From the NCBI GenBank assembly GCA_017979445.1, contig CM030706.1, forward strand, positions 18,896,967 to 18,960,966: a stretch of DNA of 64,000 nucleotides, given 5' to 3'. The translations under genes and the position numbers were made by a program. This document shows positions 1 through 11,699 of the stretch, in pieces; position 1 is the stretch's first letter, and every line of letters begins with the position of its first letter. The notes beneath the pieces were generated by a model, which worked only from the letters and a program-made list of their open reading frames with translations, was not told the DNA's origin and made no database searches. This stretch comes from Akebia trifoliata (lineage: Eukaryota > Streptophyta > Magnoliopsida > Ranunculales > Lardizabalaceae).

Positions 1-202
1 GATAATTTCTATATTTTTGGAGTTATATTTTCCTAGCATAGCGTGGTTTCTAAGGTTTTGTTAGTTTGAGATACCTCATCCGAATTTCTGAAACATATCT
101 AGTAACAAATAAAGCATTGGAATGATCGTCCATCATTGGGAACCGTTGCAATCGGGTTGACGTGGTGATTAATCAGGTGAGTGCAAAAATGGGGTGTCTA
201 CA
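1..202 (-). mobile_element. Tat-family LTR fragment, reverse orientation
   Basis: This is the terminal 200 bp of the LTR that is also present at 11486-11686 (same orientation) and at 4081-4282 (opposite orientation). It ends in GGGGTGTCTACA, the complement of the TGTAGACACCCC LTR start. The sequence after it is not a polypurine tract, so this is not a simple 3' LTR end. It makes an inverted pair with element A's LTR around 203-4080. The rest of the copy lies outside the window. Confidence 0.8.
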
Positions 203-1047
203 GTAACAATCAAAGTAAAGAAGAAAACTCGCTAGATTGAAAACCTGAAAAGTCGATCTAGGTAAAAGCTAGAGTATGCTTGCTAGTTTGAAAAATCTGA
301 AAGGGCAATCTAGGCAAAAGTTAGAGCAACAAAAAAAAAATAGAAGAAAATCTCCATAGAGTTGAAAAGCTAAAAAACGATTCGAGCTGAAACATCTGAA
401 GTTCTTATAATCAAGTTTAATACCCAACTTAAACCAAGAAAAGACTCAGAAATCACGAGCATCGTCTACGATTGATCTGAAAATTTTCTACTTCTACAAG
501 TGAACCAAGACGATATTGTCCACCCGTCGTCCTTCCTTAGTCTATTACAATCCAAGCCTTCTTGGATAATTAATAAAAATTACAAGAAATCCTATACAAG
601 AGTTTCTAAAACAGAAAAATAAACCTAACTAAAGATTAAAGGAAATTGAAATAAAAGAAGAAAAAAAAAAATGTTCACCTACAAGAAGCAAAACAGAAAT
701 GTTAGTAGAAATGATAGTAAATGGACTCAAAAACAGAATCTGACTTACCGCAATCTTGCTAACTTTATCATATTTTATAAAAAATTTCGTTCTACCCCAA
801 ATTGATATACACTAATAGATAATCGGAGATCGGAGTAGAAAGTTACAGTCAGTTTAAGTTCTGCTGTCAAGGGTGAAAAAGAAAACGAGAATGACTTTTT
901 TTTTCAATGTTTTTTCCTTCTTTCTTCTCTCTTAAAATCTCAAGAACACTTGAACTTATAGAAAGAAACCAAAAGAAAAAAGAAAATAAAATAAAAATGA
1001 AAAAAAATAAATTTTAAATCAAAACTTACCACTACTACCTTTACCTT
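203..1047. other. Decayed Tat internal sequence and LTR-D leader, no genes
   Basis: No coding sequence is visible. The first 200 bases contain motifs such as GGGCAATCTAGGCAAAAGTT that recur, reverse-complemented, at 17150-17350 inside element B. This part is therefore Tat-family internal DNA in plus orientation. The purine-rich stretch from about 650 to 1047 precedes the primer-binding site of LTR D and is probably that element's 5' leader read on the minus strand. The boundary between the two cannot be placed. Confidence 0.5.
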
Positions 1048-1065
1048 TCCCCGGCAGCGGCGCCA
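1048..1065 (-). other. Primer-binding site, tRNA-Asp type (element D)
   Basis: On the minus strand this reads TGGCGCCGCTGCCGGGGA, six bases downstream of the LTR end at 1072. It differs by a single base from the tRNA-Asp-complementary PBS known from Athila and some Tat elements. It fixes the adjacent LTR (1072-2267) as a 5' LTR of a minus-strand element. Confidence 0.8.
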
Positions 1066-1071
1066 AAATTC

Positions 1072-2267
1072 TGATGAGACTATCGTTGTTCTTCTCACCG
1101 GAGTTAATAATAATCTTACATTTACCTTACTTGTGGGGCAAGTAGGGAATCGAACCCAAGAGAAAGGAGGAATAAAGTTAAGCTAAGAAGATAAAATTCA
1201 AATTAACTAAAAGGAATTAAAACTGTTTTTCTTTGTATTTTTGAACTTATAAGAAAATGTAAAATTACTAGAAAAGAAACTAAAGTAAATGAAATTAAAA
1301 GCAAGTAAACTTATGAAATTAAAACACCATTAGAGGTGGATCTACCTAGAACATGTTGATGAGCAATTCTTAGTTTCAAGCCTTTTTATAACTCAATCGT
1401 AAGGGCTTGGTGTTAGCTCCTTAGATCGGAAAGTTTTGCAAATGAAATGAAATAAGGGAAAATAAACAAAGTAGAATTCTTTGAAAACTTCCTACTACCA
1501 ATTATCTAGTTTAAGCATACTTTATCTTGATCTAATCTAAATATAAAGTATCCATATTAAGAATAAAAGGTGCAAGAAACTTAAAGAGAATTCATAAGCA
1601 TTTTAAATAAAAGAAAGGCATGAAATTAAAAATAACACAAGAACTTGCTCTAGGCTTTTCCACTCTCCAATGGAGGGGAACTTAGTCTAATGTCATTGCA
1701 AGAGAGGGAAGATAAGAGATGAAAGAACTTTTCTTCATTTCATGGAGAAAATTACAACTTCTTCTTCTTCTACTTCTTACAAGACTAATTAGCCAAAAGA
1801 AAATAACTAGAAAATGAAAATACAAAAAAAAAAAGAATAGGCAAAGAGCCTTAGATTAAAGGAGTTTTGGATAAGATAACCAAGATGGGACCCTTTCTCT
1901 AGAAATGAAAGCTCTATTTATAGAGAAAAATGTGTGTAGAAGAGTCTAAAAGTAGCCTCCACTTTTCTTTGCACAAAAAGACAAAAGAGGAGAATATGAG
2001 TTAAGGATTAGGACATTCCAAAGTGGGTCCAAATGCTTTTGCCTTGAGATTTTGATTCCAAATTGTTGATTTTCTGCACAAGAAACACACGTAATTAGAT
2101 TTATTTAGTAAATGAATTTATTTATATATAATTAAGCCTAATTAACATGCAACGTGGTGGTTTGAGGCTTATCAAGATTATTATCTTAATATAGAGAAAT
2201 ATGTACAAAAATCAAGATAAATATTCGGAAAATATGCGTATAATTGAGTGTTTGGAGACACTCATCA
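1072..2267 (-). mobile_element. 5' LTR of a gypsy-like element (D), nested
   Basis: The segment is bounded by TGATGAG and CTCATCA and is about 1.2 kb long. The PBS lies directly at the low-coordinate side, so the LTR is read on the minus strand. A TATA box (CTATAAATAGAG on the minus strand, near 1912-1925) is consistent with promoter activity in that direction. No protein remnant of D can be seen, so this may be a non-autonomous family. Sequence on both sides belongs to Tat element A, so D probably inserted into A. The other end of D was not found. Confidence 0.7.
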
Positions 2268-2664
2268 CCTGACTCAAAATCTTCAATATAAAAAGTCAAA
2301 ATTAAAAGTTAAACCTTTATTGCACTTGCGGTAATCAAAGATTTCAAACTTTCATAACAAGGGCATTTCCTTTTTCTAAAGAGTACAGTTTCCCCCCATA
2401 CATTAAGGGCATTCGTTTTCAAATTATGTTCAATTATCCCAGTGCAATGTTCCCTGTCAAACTAAGGGCATTTTGATTTGAAGCCTGGTCAATTTTAATT
2501 CCAAAGGATAAGGTTAACTTTGAATTAAAGATTACCCTCTTGATAGTAATTTTGAAAACTCCTAAGATTTAAAGAGAGTTAAAATGTTTACCAGACCTTC
2601 ATAAAATCAAATTTTTTATTTAAAAAAAATCAAATGCAGTGTAAATCCCCCATTTATTCCTAAA
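2268..2664 (+). other. Tat element A internal region, non-coding
   Basis: AT-rich sequence without coding potential between LTR D and the 53-bp array. It shows weak motif repeats such as AAGGGCATT. It is read as the 3' untranslated part of element A. Confidence 0.45.
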
Positions 2665-3655
2665 AAATTAGTTTATTACTCTTTTACTCTGAGTAAGTAG
2701 AGTAGAACTTCCCAAAAAAATTAGTTCATTACTCTTTCACTCTGGGCAGGTAGAGTAGGACTCCAAAAATTAGTTTATTACTCTTTCATTCCGAGTAGGT
2801 AGAGTAGAGCTTTCCAAAAAATTAGTTCATTACTTTCACCCTGAGCAGGTAGAGTAGGACTCCCAAAAATCTTAGTTCATTACTCTTTCACTCCGAGTAG
2901 GTAGAGTAGAACTTCCCAAAAAAATTAATTCATTACTCTTTCACCCTGGGCAGGTAGAGTAGAACTTTCCAAAAAAATTAGTTCATTACTCTTTCACTCC
3001 GAGTAGGTAGAGTAGAACTTCCCAAAAAAATTAGTTCATTACTCTTTCACCCTGAGCAGGTGAGTAGGACTCCCAAAAAGCTTAGTTTATTACTCTTTCA
3101 CTCTAAGTAGGTAGAGTAGAACTTCCTAAAAAAAAAAAATTAGTTCATTACTCTTTCACCCCGAGCAAGTAGAGTAGAACTTCCCAAAAAAAAGTTAGTT
3201 CATTACTCTTTCACCCTAAGCAGGTAGAGTAGGACTGCCAAAAAAATTAGTTCATTACTCTTTCACTCCGAGTAGGTAGAGTAGAACTTTCCAAAAAAAT
3301 TAGTTCATTACTCTTTCACCCTGAGCAGGTAGAGTAGGACTCTCAAAAAGCTTAGTTCATTACTCTTTCACTCCGAGTAGGTAGAGTAGAACTTTCCAAA
3401 AAAATTAGTTCATTACTCTGTCACCTTGGGCAGGAAGAGTAGGACTCCCAAAAAATTAGTTTATTACTCTTTCACTCTGAATAGGTAGAGTAGAACTTCC
3501 CAAAAAGCTTAGTTCATTACTCTTTCACTCCAAACAGGTAAAGTAGGACTCCCAGAAAAAGAAGTTCATTACTCTTTCACCCCGAGCAGGTAGAGTAGGA
3601 CTCCTAGAAAAATAAGTTCATTACTCTTTCACCCAGGGTAGGTAGAGTAGAACAT
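2665..3655 (+). repeat. 53-bp minisatellite in the 3' UTR of element A
   Basis: About 18-19 imperfect head-to-tail units built on TTAGTTCATTACTCTTTCAC, then a variable SYSSGAGYAGGTAGAGTAG segment and an A-run. Spacing between units is about 53 bp (for example starts at 2978 and 3031) with small indels in the A-run. Alternating unit variants (GAGTAGG...AGAACTT versus GAGCAGG...AGGACT) suggest amplification of a dimer. It lies about 410 bp upstream of the polypurine tract. Tat-lineage elements are known to carry tandem repeats there. Confidence 0.9.
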
Positions 3656-4067
3656 TCAATTTTTTTCTCAACTTTTGCTTATATTTTTCTCAAACCTCAA
3701 AAAAAATTTCAAGTTTTGTTTAAAGTCAAATTTTTTCTCAGGTTTTCCTAGATTTTATGTTTTACTCAGATTTTACTCGGATTTTGCTCAGACCCTTTGA
3801 GATTTATCTCAGATTTCAAGTACACGCACTTGCACATTTTAGTCAGGGAGAATTTTCTAAAATTCAAGGATCTGACACCATTAGTGAGAGCTCTCGCTTG
3901 AGGACCTGACAACCTTTTGTTCGGGGAGAATTTTACCCTTAAGGATCCGAATGCCTCGATGAATTGCTAAATCAGGCTGCAAAATGAACTGTCAATAGCT
4001 TTGGCATTCGGATATCGCACTATCTACCAACATATATTTGCTATCTAGTTTGCTTCAACCCTCTGCC
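3656..4067 (+). other. Element A 3' end, conserved with element B
   Basis: Non-coding stretch that matches, reverse-complemented, 11700-12000 of element B. Shared pieces include the GGACCTGACAACCTTTTGTT block and the GCTATCTAGTTTGCTTCAAC block. This shows that A and B are copies of one family up to the edge of their different minisatellites. Confidence 0.7.
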
Positions 4068-4080
4068 AAAAAGGGGCATC
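4068..4080 (+). other. Polypurine tract of element A
   Basis: AAAAAGGGGCATC directly precedes the LTR start TGTAGACACC. The equivalent minus-strand tract of element B is AAAGAGGGGCATC at 11699-11687. It identifies 4081-5646 as a 3' LTR and sets the plus orientation. Confidence 0.8.
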
Positions 4081-5646
4081 TGTAGACACCCCATTTTCAT
4101 ACTCGCCTGATTAATCAACTCGTCAACCCGATTGCAACGGTTCCCAATGATGGATGTTTATTCCAATGCTCTATTTGGTTACCAGATGTGTTTTAGAAAT
4201 TCGGATGAGGTATCTCAAACTAACAAAACTGTAGAAATCACGCTACGCTAGGAAAATATAACCCCAAAAATATAGAAATCATCATTTTCAGACAAAATTA
4301 AGCTTTACGATAAAAATCACTAAAAAATGATTAAATTACAAAATACCCCTAACCTCAAAACATCCCTAGAGCCTACATTACGCTTAGGAAAATCCTTTCA
4401 AACACAGAAAACAACAAATCAAAATCAAGTAAACCATTTTGCTAATTTTTACAAAATTCATCAAAATTATGAAAATGCTCCTCATAAAGTTCACGACCAT
4501 TTCGCACTAAAAATTTCATAAATGACACAAACCAATATTCCCATTGAATTTCTTTCAAAAAATCGATTTCAAAACATCCTAGAACATTGAAAAACGACTT
4601 AAAACGCAAAAAATCCTCTCCGAGGGTAAAACGGTAATTTTACAATTTTAATAATTAAAAATTCTGAAATTAATATTTAAAATATTAATTAATGTAAAGT
4701 GAAATCCTAATTAAAATTAAAGTCAATCAAGTAAGACCAAAGTCAAAATCTTAAAGACAATCAAGTAAGACTAAAGTTAAAATCTTAAAGTCAATCAAGT
4801 AAGACTAAAGTCAAAATTAAAGTCAATCAAGTAAGACTAAAGTCAAAATCTTAAAGTCAATCAAGTGTGACTAAAAGTCAAAACCCTAATAGAATTCTAA
4901 TTAAACAATAACTCTATTTAAAACAATTCTAATTAAACTATAACTCTATTTAAAATAATTCTAATTAAACACTAACTCTATTTAAAATAATTATAATTAA
5001 ATACTAACTTTATCTAAAAGGTACTTTAAAAAATCTATAAATAAGGGTCATACAACCTATTTTTGTATAAAAAAATAAACCCTAGAAAAAATAGGTCAAA
5101 AAGCTTCCCTAGCCTCCCATAAACCCTAATTTTGAAGCCTTAACTCCTTACCTAACACCCATACCTCAACTTTAACTCAAAAAACACCTAAAAGTCCTTC
5201 AAAAATATCTAGAAATCCATGAACAAATCAGAAAAATTCAGATCTAAGAAGGAGGTACTTCGTCTTGGAGGTCTAAAGCGAATCCAGTAACAAAACGAAG
5301 CGATGAGCACTGTAAAAGGAGCTGTTCTAATCATATCTGAGGGAACAAAATCGTTGCACTCGTGTAAGTAATTTTTTTTATTATTTTTTTTATTATTATC
5401 TAGGTTTTTTAAGCAATGTAGTTTTATTTGGGAAAAGTAGAGACCAGCGTTTGCCGGGCGGGGTAGGTGCCTAACACCTTCTAACCCCGTAACGTGATCC
5501 CCGAACCCATATTTTCTTTCGTAGATTAGTTGTCTTTGTTTTTAGAGTCAATGATCGATTCCTAGACCGTAATAACTAGGTGGCGACTCCCAAACCTAAA
5601 AGGTCAAAAGTGGATCCGCACACCCGACGAATTGAGGGCGTTTTCA
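4081..5646 (+). mobile_element. 3' LTR of Tat element A
   Basis: The LTR begins TGTAGACACCCC and ends GGCGTTTTCA, and is related to the minus-strand LTRs at 9944-11686 and 28979-30205. It contains a TATA box (CTATAAATAAG, 5035-5045) preceded by repeated AGTCAATCAAGTAAGACTAA blocks (4720-4870), which look like a small internal tandem array. At 5590-5640 it holds the GGCGACTCC and GGATCCGCACACC blocks typical of its U5 end. The right flank is Tekay pol, so A inserted into that older element. Confidence 0.85.
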
Positions 5647-6480
5647 ACATCCTATTTTTAAATTTGAGAACCTCATCTGATCCCTTCGACTAATCTAAGT
5701 CTATCAGGTCCCTAACTCTTGATTCGTATTCTTTCACATCTTTATCTACTTTTTGGGCTTCCCTAACTTGTAGTATCAACTCATATTCGATCCTCAATGC
5801 ACCCAGATACGTATGTAGTCTATACCTTTCTCTTGAAGTCTCAAACATTATTTCTATAGCTTGCTCAAGCAATTACCATTCTTTTACCATCATATGAGCT
5901 ACAATGTTCCTGCTCAACGTGTCGACAACTATATTCACTTTCCTCGAGTGATACTCAAGGGTAAAGTCGTAATCCTTTTGGTACTTCATCCAACGTCGTT
6001 GTCTCTTATTTAATTCTCGCTATGAGAGTATATAGTTGAGGCTCTTATGATTGAAGAATACTTCCTACTTCTCTCCATATAGGTAATGTTTCTAAATATG
6101 TAGTGCGAACACTACAACGACTAACCCAAGATCATGAACATGGTAATTCTTCTCATAATTCTTCAATTTCCTAGTTGCATATGCCACTACCTATCCAAAC
6201 TGTATCAATACAACTTCCAAACCAATTTCAAAGGCATCAGTAAAGATTATCAAACTTTCACCAAAGTGATCGTTAATTTTTTCTTCAATTCCTGAAATGT
6301 AGTCTCGTAGTTGTCATCCCACTCAAACTGGATGTTTTTCTGCGTCAACCTTGTCAACGATGCTGCAAGAGTGGAAAATCCCTCAATAAATCTTCAATAG
6401 TAACCTACCATGCCAAGGAAATTTTTGATATCTATCAGTATCTTCGATTGTTTCTACGTCAACACCGCATCAACCTTGGA
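5647..6480 (-). pseudogene. Tekay gypsy RNase H and following region, decayed
   Basis: Read on the minus strand, the conceptual translation gives a KHYLYGE-like stretch, then EVFFNHKSLNYILS and a DYDFTLEYHSRKVN-like stretch with frame changes and stops. This is the end of RNase H in chromovirus-type gypsy elements. The 60-residue frame at 5690-5872 continues the tether region toward integrase. Integrase itself is absent, because element A's LTR ends at 5646. Frame breaks show that the element is dead. Confidence 0.7.
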
Positions 6481-7268
6481 TGAGTCTACTACTATCCTTT
6501 CACTGAACAGCACATACCCTAGGAATTTCACCTTCTAAAGCTAAAACTCATACTTTATGAATTTGGCATATAGGTTATGCTCTCGTAAAATCTATAGTAT
6601 GATTCCGAGGTATTTCTCGTGATCTTCCGTCGACTTAGAGTAGATTAGGATGTCATTTATGAATACAACGACAAATTTGTTGAGGTGTTCCCAAAATACC
6701 TTGTGCATCAAATCCATAAATGCTACCAGTGTATTCGCCAGACCGAAAGGCATTACTAGATACTCGAAGTGTCCTAGTCTGGTTTGAAACACAGTCTTTA
6801 GAATATTTGCCTCCTGGATTCTCAACTAGTGGTATTCGGATTGTAAATTGATCTTAAAGAAGTACTAGGCACCCTATAGCTGGTCAAATAGATTATCGAT
6901 GCATGGAAGAGAGTACTTATTCTTTTTGGTCACTTGATTTAACTTTCAGTCGATGGATAATTGAAGTGACCCATTCTTTTTTTTTCATTGAACAAAATCA
7001 GTGCTCCTCAAGGTAAGGAATTCGATCGAATAAACCCCAAGCTCATAAGCTCATTAATCTGGACTTTCAACTCTCGGGTTTCTACCAGGTTCATTCGATA
7101 TGGTGTAATGGAGATAGGGTCTGTGCCTGGTACCAAGTCGATAAAAAACTCTATCTCGCAACACGACGGCAAACCTAATAATTCTTCTAGAAAGACATCC
7201 CCGAATTCTCTGACTACCTTTATCACATCCACCAACATCTCTATCTCTGATACTCTCAAGGTTCCCAA
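6481..7268 (-). pseudogene. Tekay gypsy reverse transcriptase, decayed
   Basis: Two open stretches (7008-7268 and 6592-6825) carry the RT core. First comes the segment before the palm, with SITPYRMNLVETRELKVQI (normally ...PYRMAPAELKELK...). Later come YLVMPFGLANT and VVVFINDILIYSKS, where FINDILIYS replaces the usual catalytic Y/F-x-DD box (FVDDILIYS). The first of the two catalytic aspartates is thus Asn in this copy. Stops separate the stretches. The homology is firm and function is lost. Confidence 0.8.
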
Positions 7269-7694
7269 TTGGTTGTAGAAAGGGTCGTCTCTTCTATATC
7301 TGGATCCTTAAACCTTGACTCTTGGATATCCCAACCTTTTAAAAATAGTTGATCTTGCAAAATAGTCGACATAGACATGGTTTTCTACTAACCAATCCAT
7401 CCACAAGATGACGTCAAAATCACAACCATCTAATGTCATGAGGTCAATAATCATCTCCTGGCCCTCTATCCTATTTACACAATTTTGACATAGTTTCTGG
7501 GCTATCTGTCGGTCTCCCAATGGTGTAAATAGTTTCATTACCTGACCCATGTCAGAAATTTCTAATTTTAGTAATCGTGCAATCTCAGTGGAAATGATGG
7601 GCTCATTGGAGCCCCAACTGTTCCATAACTCGACAGCATAGAAGCTCGGTACTATGGAAATACGGGGTTTAGAGGCATTCGGCCTCAAATACAT
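7269..7694 (-). pseudogene. Tekay gypsy aspartic protease region, decayed
   Basis: The 128-residue open frame (7308-7694) contains DVILWMDWLVENHVYVDY, the retropepsin tail that normally reads DVILGMDWL...H...VDC. The catalytic DSGATHSF-type triad upstream is not intact: the region reads EIARLLKLEISD and starts after it. It lies between gag (higher coordinates) and RT (lower coordinates), as expected for minus-strand gypsy order. Confidence 0.7.
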
Positions 7695-8620
7695 CAGCCT
7701 TTTGGTCTGATCTGATTTGGGGGGAAAAGAAGCCTGGGGTCGACTAGTCTATCCCTTCAAAGTCTATAACTCCATCTCCTCTCACTCAACCCTCTAAGCT
7801 CGACTCATCGTGTCTCGGTAGTCGGTGGTTTCAATTACTAACATCATGGTCCTTAGGTGGATTGTAGTCCGTTGAAAAATCTACGAGCCTTTTGTAGATC
7901 GGTCGGAATAAGCTCGGGTGTGTACCATGACAATCTGGTGAATTTCAGCTCGTAATCTGTAACGGATAGATTGCCTTGCACTAACCCTGAAAATTCCTAA
8001 TGCTTGTTTCTCAAGCCGTCTCAGATATAAATCTATTTAACAACATCCTTTGGAAGTCAACCCACTCAAAAAGGTCCATTTTCCAAAATATTCTTCCCGG
8101 AATGTCACCAATGATTTGTATCCCCGTCTAACTGAAATGTCACCACTGTCACCCACTAATCCCTCGAGTACTACATGCACTCAAAATCTCTTGGATCTTC
8201 AAAACCCACTCTTCAACCTCAGTCAGGTTAGAATAACTTCCAAATCTCGATGGACGTAATCATTAGAAGTTCTATAGCCACATCCCTAGATCTGTCTGTG
8301 CCTGGGACGGGGGTGTTCTCACATCCTTCAATGATACAACCTGTGGCCGTAGTCCTTGTGGTAAAACCTAAAATGGACTAGGGTCGATTTCCTGTGAAGA
8401 AGTTTGACGCTCCCTTAACTCATCCACCTCCCCAACTAGTCTAACCTGTGACTCAAGCATTTCCTCCCTGAACTTATTCTGAAACTCAACTATCTGTGCC
8501 ATAAAAGATATTAGTTGTGCTATCATATCGGGGTTCTGGTCCGAAGTCTATCCCATCTCTGCTGTGTTTCGGTCTCTCCTTTGGCTTCTACCTCTTCCGT
8601 ACACCTCATTTTTATTTGTC
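7695..8620 (-). pseudogene. Tekay gypsy gag, decayed
   Basis: On the minus strand the region gives pieces such as EVEEWVLKIQEILSAC (retrotransposon gag, normally ...AEKWL..VEKI...), followed by a W-rich segment. A shifted frame then gives the family's L.QG.LTV..Y..KF..LS.Y.PE-like block at about 7880-7960. Several stops and frameshifts break it. No intact zinc knuckle was found. Confidence 0.65.
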
Positions 8621-8818
8621 AATAGTAATGCATTTATCAGCATAAGGCCAAAATCATTTTTACGAAAGCATTGATTAATATCTTAAATAGGAATTTAGTA
8701 ATAAACACCATTTTCATTACTAATAGAATGAACTTAGAATCCTATCCTAGGCTTACTAGGCTCTACGGACTTTTATACACAAAAGAGTTCGTAATTCCCA
8801 ATACAGAACTACTAGTAA

Positions 8819-8830
8819 GCTCTGATATCA
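8819..8830 (-). other. Primer-binding site, tRNA-Met type (Tekay)
   Basis: The minus strand reads TGATATCAGAGC, one base from the TGGTATCAGAGC initiator-Met PBS used by most chromoviruses. It lies two bases from the LTR edge at 8833 and proves that the LTR to its right is a 5' LTR of a minus-strand element. Confidence 0.75.
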
Positions 8831-8832
8831 TC

Positions 8833-9943
8833 TATAGCACCCTTGAAACATTAACACAAATCCCAATGTCAAATCTTGAGGTATTAGGTGGTGCCTCGAA
8901 ATTTTGACATGGTTTCCTCTGTTTATGTTAGCATTCTAAGGCACTCGAAAACCTAATAAAAATAAACACAATACCTTATATATATACACAAATGGAGACT
9001 ATAGCAGCGAAAGGATGACAATATACATGATACAAAAATTATCTTCTCTCTAACATAAACCTACCACTCAACCCTAAAGCTATATACACCTCTTAGATGA
9101 ACTGACTCCTAGTGAATGTAGTCCCAATGCTCACAGGTAACAGATTCTGATCATTGATATGACCAACTAGATGTTCCTCGCTTGATGGTTCTATACCCGC
9201 CTCACCAACTACAAGCTCTAGAACAAAAAAATAGAAGGAAAGGGTGAGTAACAATGGTTACCCAGTAGGTCCACAAACAATTTCTACTAATAACTTCTCC
9301 TAACATGAACGAATAAGTTTATTGAATCATTTTAATAAATAAAGTTTTATAGAATAAACTACGATTAATTGGTCCATATAACTAGGGATGAACAATTAAA
9401 TATTTTAAAACTCGCATTACATCAATCAGCAGTACTTACTATAATATTTTCTTTCTTATACAAATTTAACTGATAGAACAGAAAAATTAAAATATACATA
9501 TCTTTTCATATATCAAAATAAGGCAATAGATATATAATAAATAATGGTAGAGTAGTGAAATTAGAGAGTTGGGATTCACGAATGAATCACTCCCAATTAG
9601 GACATGATGTTACAATATTTTACTGGCTTTTAGTTCCTATTTTGTGGTTAGTCATTGCATTTATCATACTTGATTGACCATTTCTCCAGCTTAGGTTGGC
9701 CGTTTGACATGATCGTAAGCAATGGATTTCTTTTCGATGTGTAAGAACGTTCAACTACTCTATAGATTGTTAGTAATCACTAACCAATTATCTTCGTATA
9801 TGCCTATTAGGCGTGCATGTGATTCCCAAAATATACAATCTCATTCGTGTATGACCACTTTTACATTACAAGTTCACTGGTAAAGATAAAGAGGAATGAA
9901 TCTGGATTTCAATTGTGACTCCACTCTCATACGCATCCCATAC
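8833..9943 (-). mobile_element. Partial 5' LTR of the Tekay element
   Basis: This segment matches the low-coordinate third of the two complete Tekay LTRs (12615-16070 and 24348-27814), including the TTTATGTTAGCRTT and AAGGGTGAGTAACAATGGTTACCCAGTA blocks. It stops at CGCATCCCATAC, where element B's LTR begins. In the solo LTRs the sequence continues with CACGTATGAG. B therefore inserted inside this LTR, and the distal part was not found again on B's far side. Confidence 0.8.
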
Positions 9944-11686
9944 TGAAAGCGCCCTCGATCCGCGGGGTGCGCGGATCCACTTTTGACCTTGAAGGTTTGG
10001 GAGTCGCCACCTAGTCATTACGGTCTAGGAACCGAATACTGACTTTAAAAAGGCAAATACTACTAATCTACGAAAGAAAAAAAATGGGTCCGAGGATCAC
10101 GTTACGGGGTTGGAAGGTGTTAGGCACCAACCCCGCCCAACAAACGCCGGTCTCTACCAATTTCCAAATAAACTATATTGCTAAAAGACCTAAATAATAA
10201 AAATAATAATAAGAAATAGATACCTTTCTGAAGACAACGGTCTTGTTCCCTCAGATCTAATAGAGTAACTCCTTGTATAATACTCCTCGCTTCGTTCTGT
10301 CTCCGGATCTGTTTTCTGATCTCCGAGGCAAGGTATCTCTTTCTTAGATCTGGATTCTTCAGATTTTTTTATGGATTCCTGGGTATTTTTGAAGGGCTTC
10401 TAGGTGTTTTTCGAGCTAAAGTTGAGGTATGGGTGTTAGGTAAGGAGTTAGGACTTTAAAACTAGGGTCTATGGGAAGCTAGGAAAGTTTTTTTACCTAC
10501 TTCACTTAGAGTTTATTTTTGGATACGAAAATAGGTTGTAGGGACCCCTATTTATAGATTTTTTTAAGTGATTGTTTTGATAGAGTTAATGTTTAATTAT
10601 AATTCTTTTAGAGTGAGTTATTGTTTATTTAGAATTGTTTTAGGTAGAGTTATATTTCAATTAGAATTAGTTTAACTAGAGTTATTATTTAATTAAGATT
10701 ATTTTAAATAGAGTTATTATTTAATTATAACTCTATTAGGGTTTTTACTTTTAGTCTCACTTGATTGACTTTAAGATTTTGACTTTAGTCTTACTTAATT
10801 GACTTTAATATCTTGACTTTAGTCTTACTTGATTGACTTTAAGATTGACTTTAGTCTTACTTGATTGAATTTAATTTCTTAACTTTAGTCTTACTTGATT
10901 GACTTTAATTTTTTGGAGAACCCCCCTTTATTATATCTTTAATTCTTTGTGCCCCCAGATGGAGGGGTCCTTTGATAAATATCTGGGCAACCATCAACAA
11001 GTTTGCCTAAGAGCCTGATTGATCGATTTTTTGCTTGAAAATTTTAAATTAATTTTATTAATATTTCACTTTACATTATTTAATATTTTATTTATTAATT
11101 TCAGAATTTAAATTTTTTAATTGAAAAATTACCGTTTTACCCTTAAAGAGAACTTTTGCATTTCAAGTTGGTTTTTGATGTTTAAGGATGTTTTAAAATC
11201 AATTTTTTGTAAGGAATTCAATGGGAATATTGGTTTGTGTCCTTTATGAAATTTTTTGTGCGAAATGGTCGTGAACTTTATGAGGGGCATTTTTGTAATT
11301 TTGTTAAATTTTGTGAAAGTTGACGAAATGATTTATTTGATTTGGATTTGTTGTTTTATTTATTTGAATAGGTTTTCCTAAGCGTAATGTAAGTTCTAGG
11401 AATGATTTGAGGTTAGGGTTATTTTGGTAATTTAGTCATTTTTTAGTGATTTTTATCGTAAAATTTATTTTTGTCGATAAAATGATGATTTCTACGTTTT
11501 TGGGATTATATTTTCCTAGCGTAGTGTAATTTCTACAGTTTTGTTAATTTGAGATACCTCATCCGGATTTCTGAAACATATCTAATAACAAAATAAAGCA
11601 TTGGAATAAATATCCATCATTGGGAACCGTTGCGATTAGGTTGACGAGTTGATTAATCAAGCAAGTGGAAAAATGGGGTGTCTACA
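9944..11686 (-). mobile_element. 3' LTR of Tat element B
   Basis: In plus orientation the LTR runs from TGAAAGCGCCCTC to GGGGTGTCTACA. It is a 1.7-kb copy of the family seen at 4081-5646. On its coding (minus) strand it has a TATA box (CTATAAATAG, 10557-10548) and the repeated TTACTTGATTGACTTTA blocks (10745-10900). The adjoining minus-strand polypurine tract makes it a 3' LTR. The left flank is Tekay LTR. Confidence 0.85.
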
Positions 11687-11699
11687 GATGCCCCTCTTT
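11687..11699 (-). other. Polypurine tract of element B
   Basis: The minus strand reads AAAGAGGGGCATC immediately before the LTR start. It is almost identical to element A's tract at 4068-4080. Confidence 0.8.

Noticed and set aside
1130..1165. TAGGGAATCGAACCC resembling a tRNA T-arm
   Set aside because: No acceptor stem or anticodon arm folds around it. It is part of LTR D.
2665..3655. Regular repeats that could suggest a CRISPR array
   Set aside because: Units are head-to-tail without unique spacers, lie in a plant retrotransposon 3' UTR, and have no cas genes.
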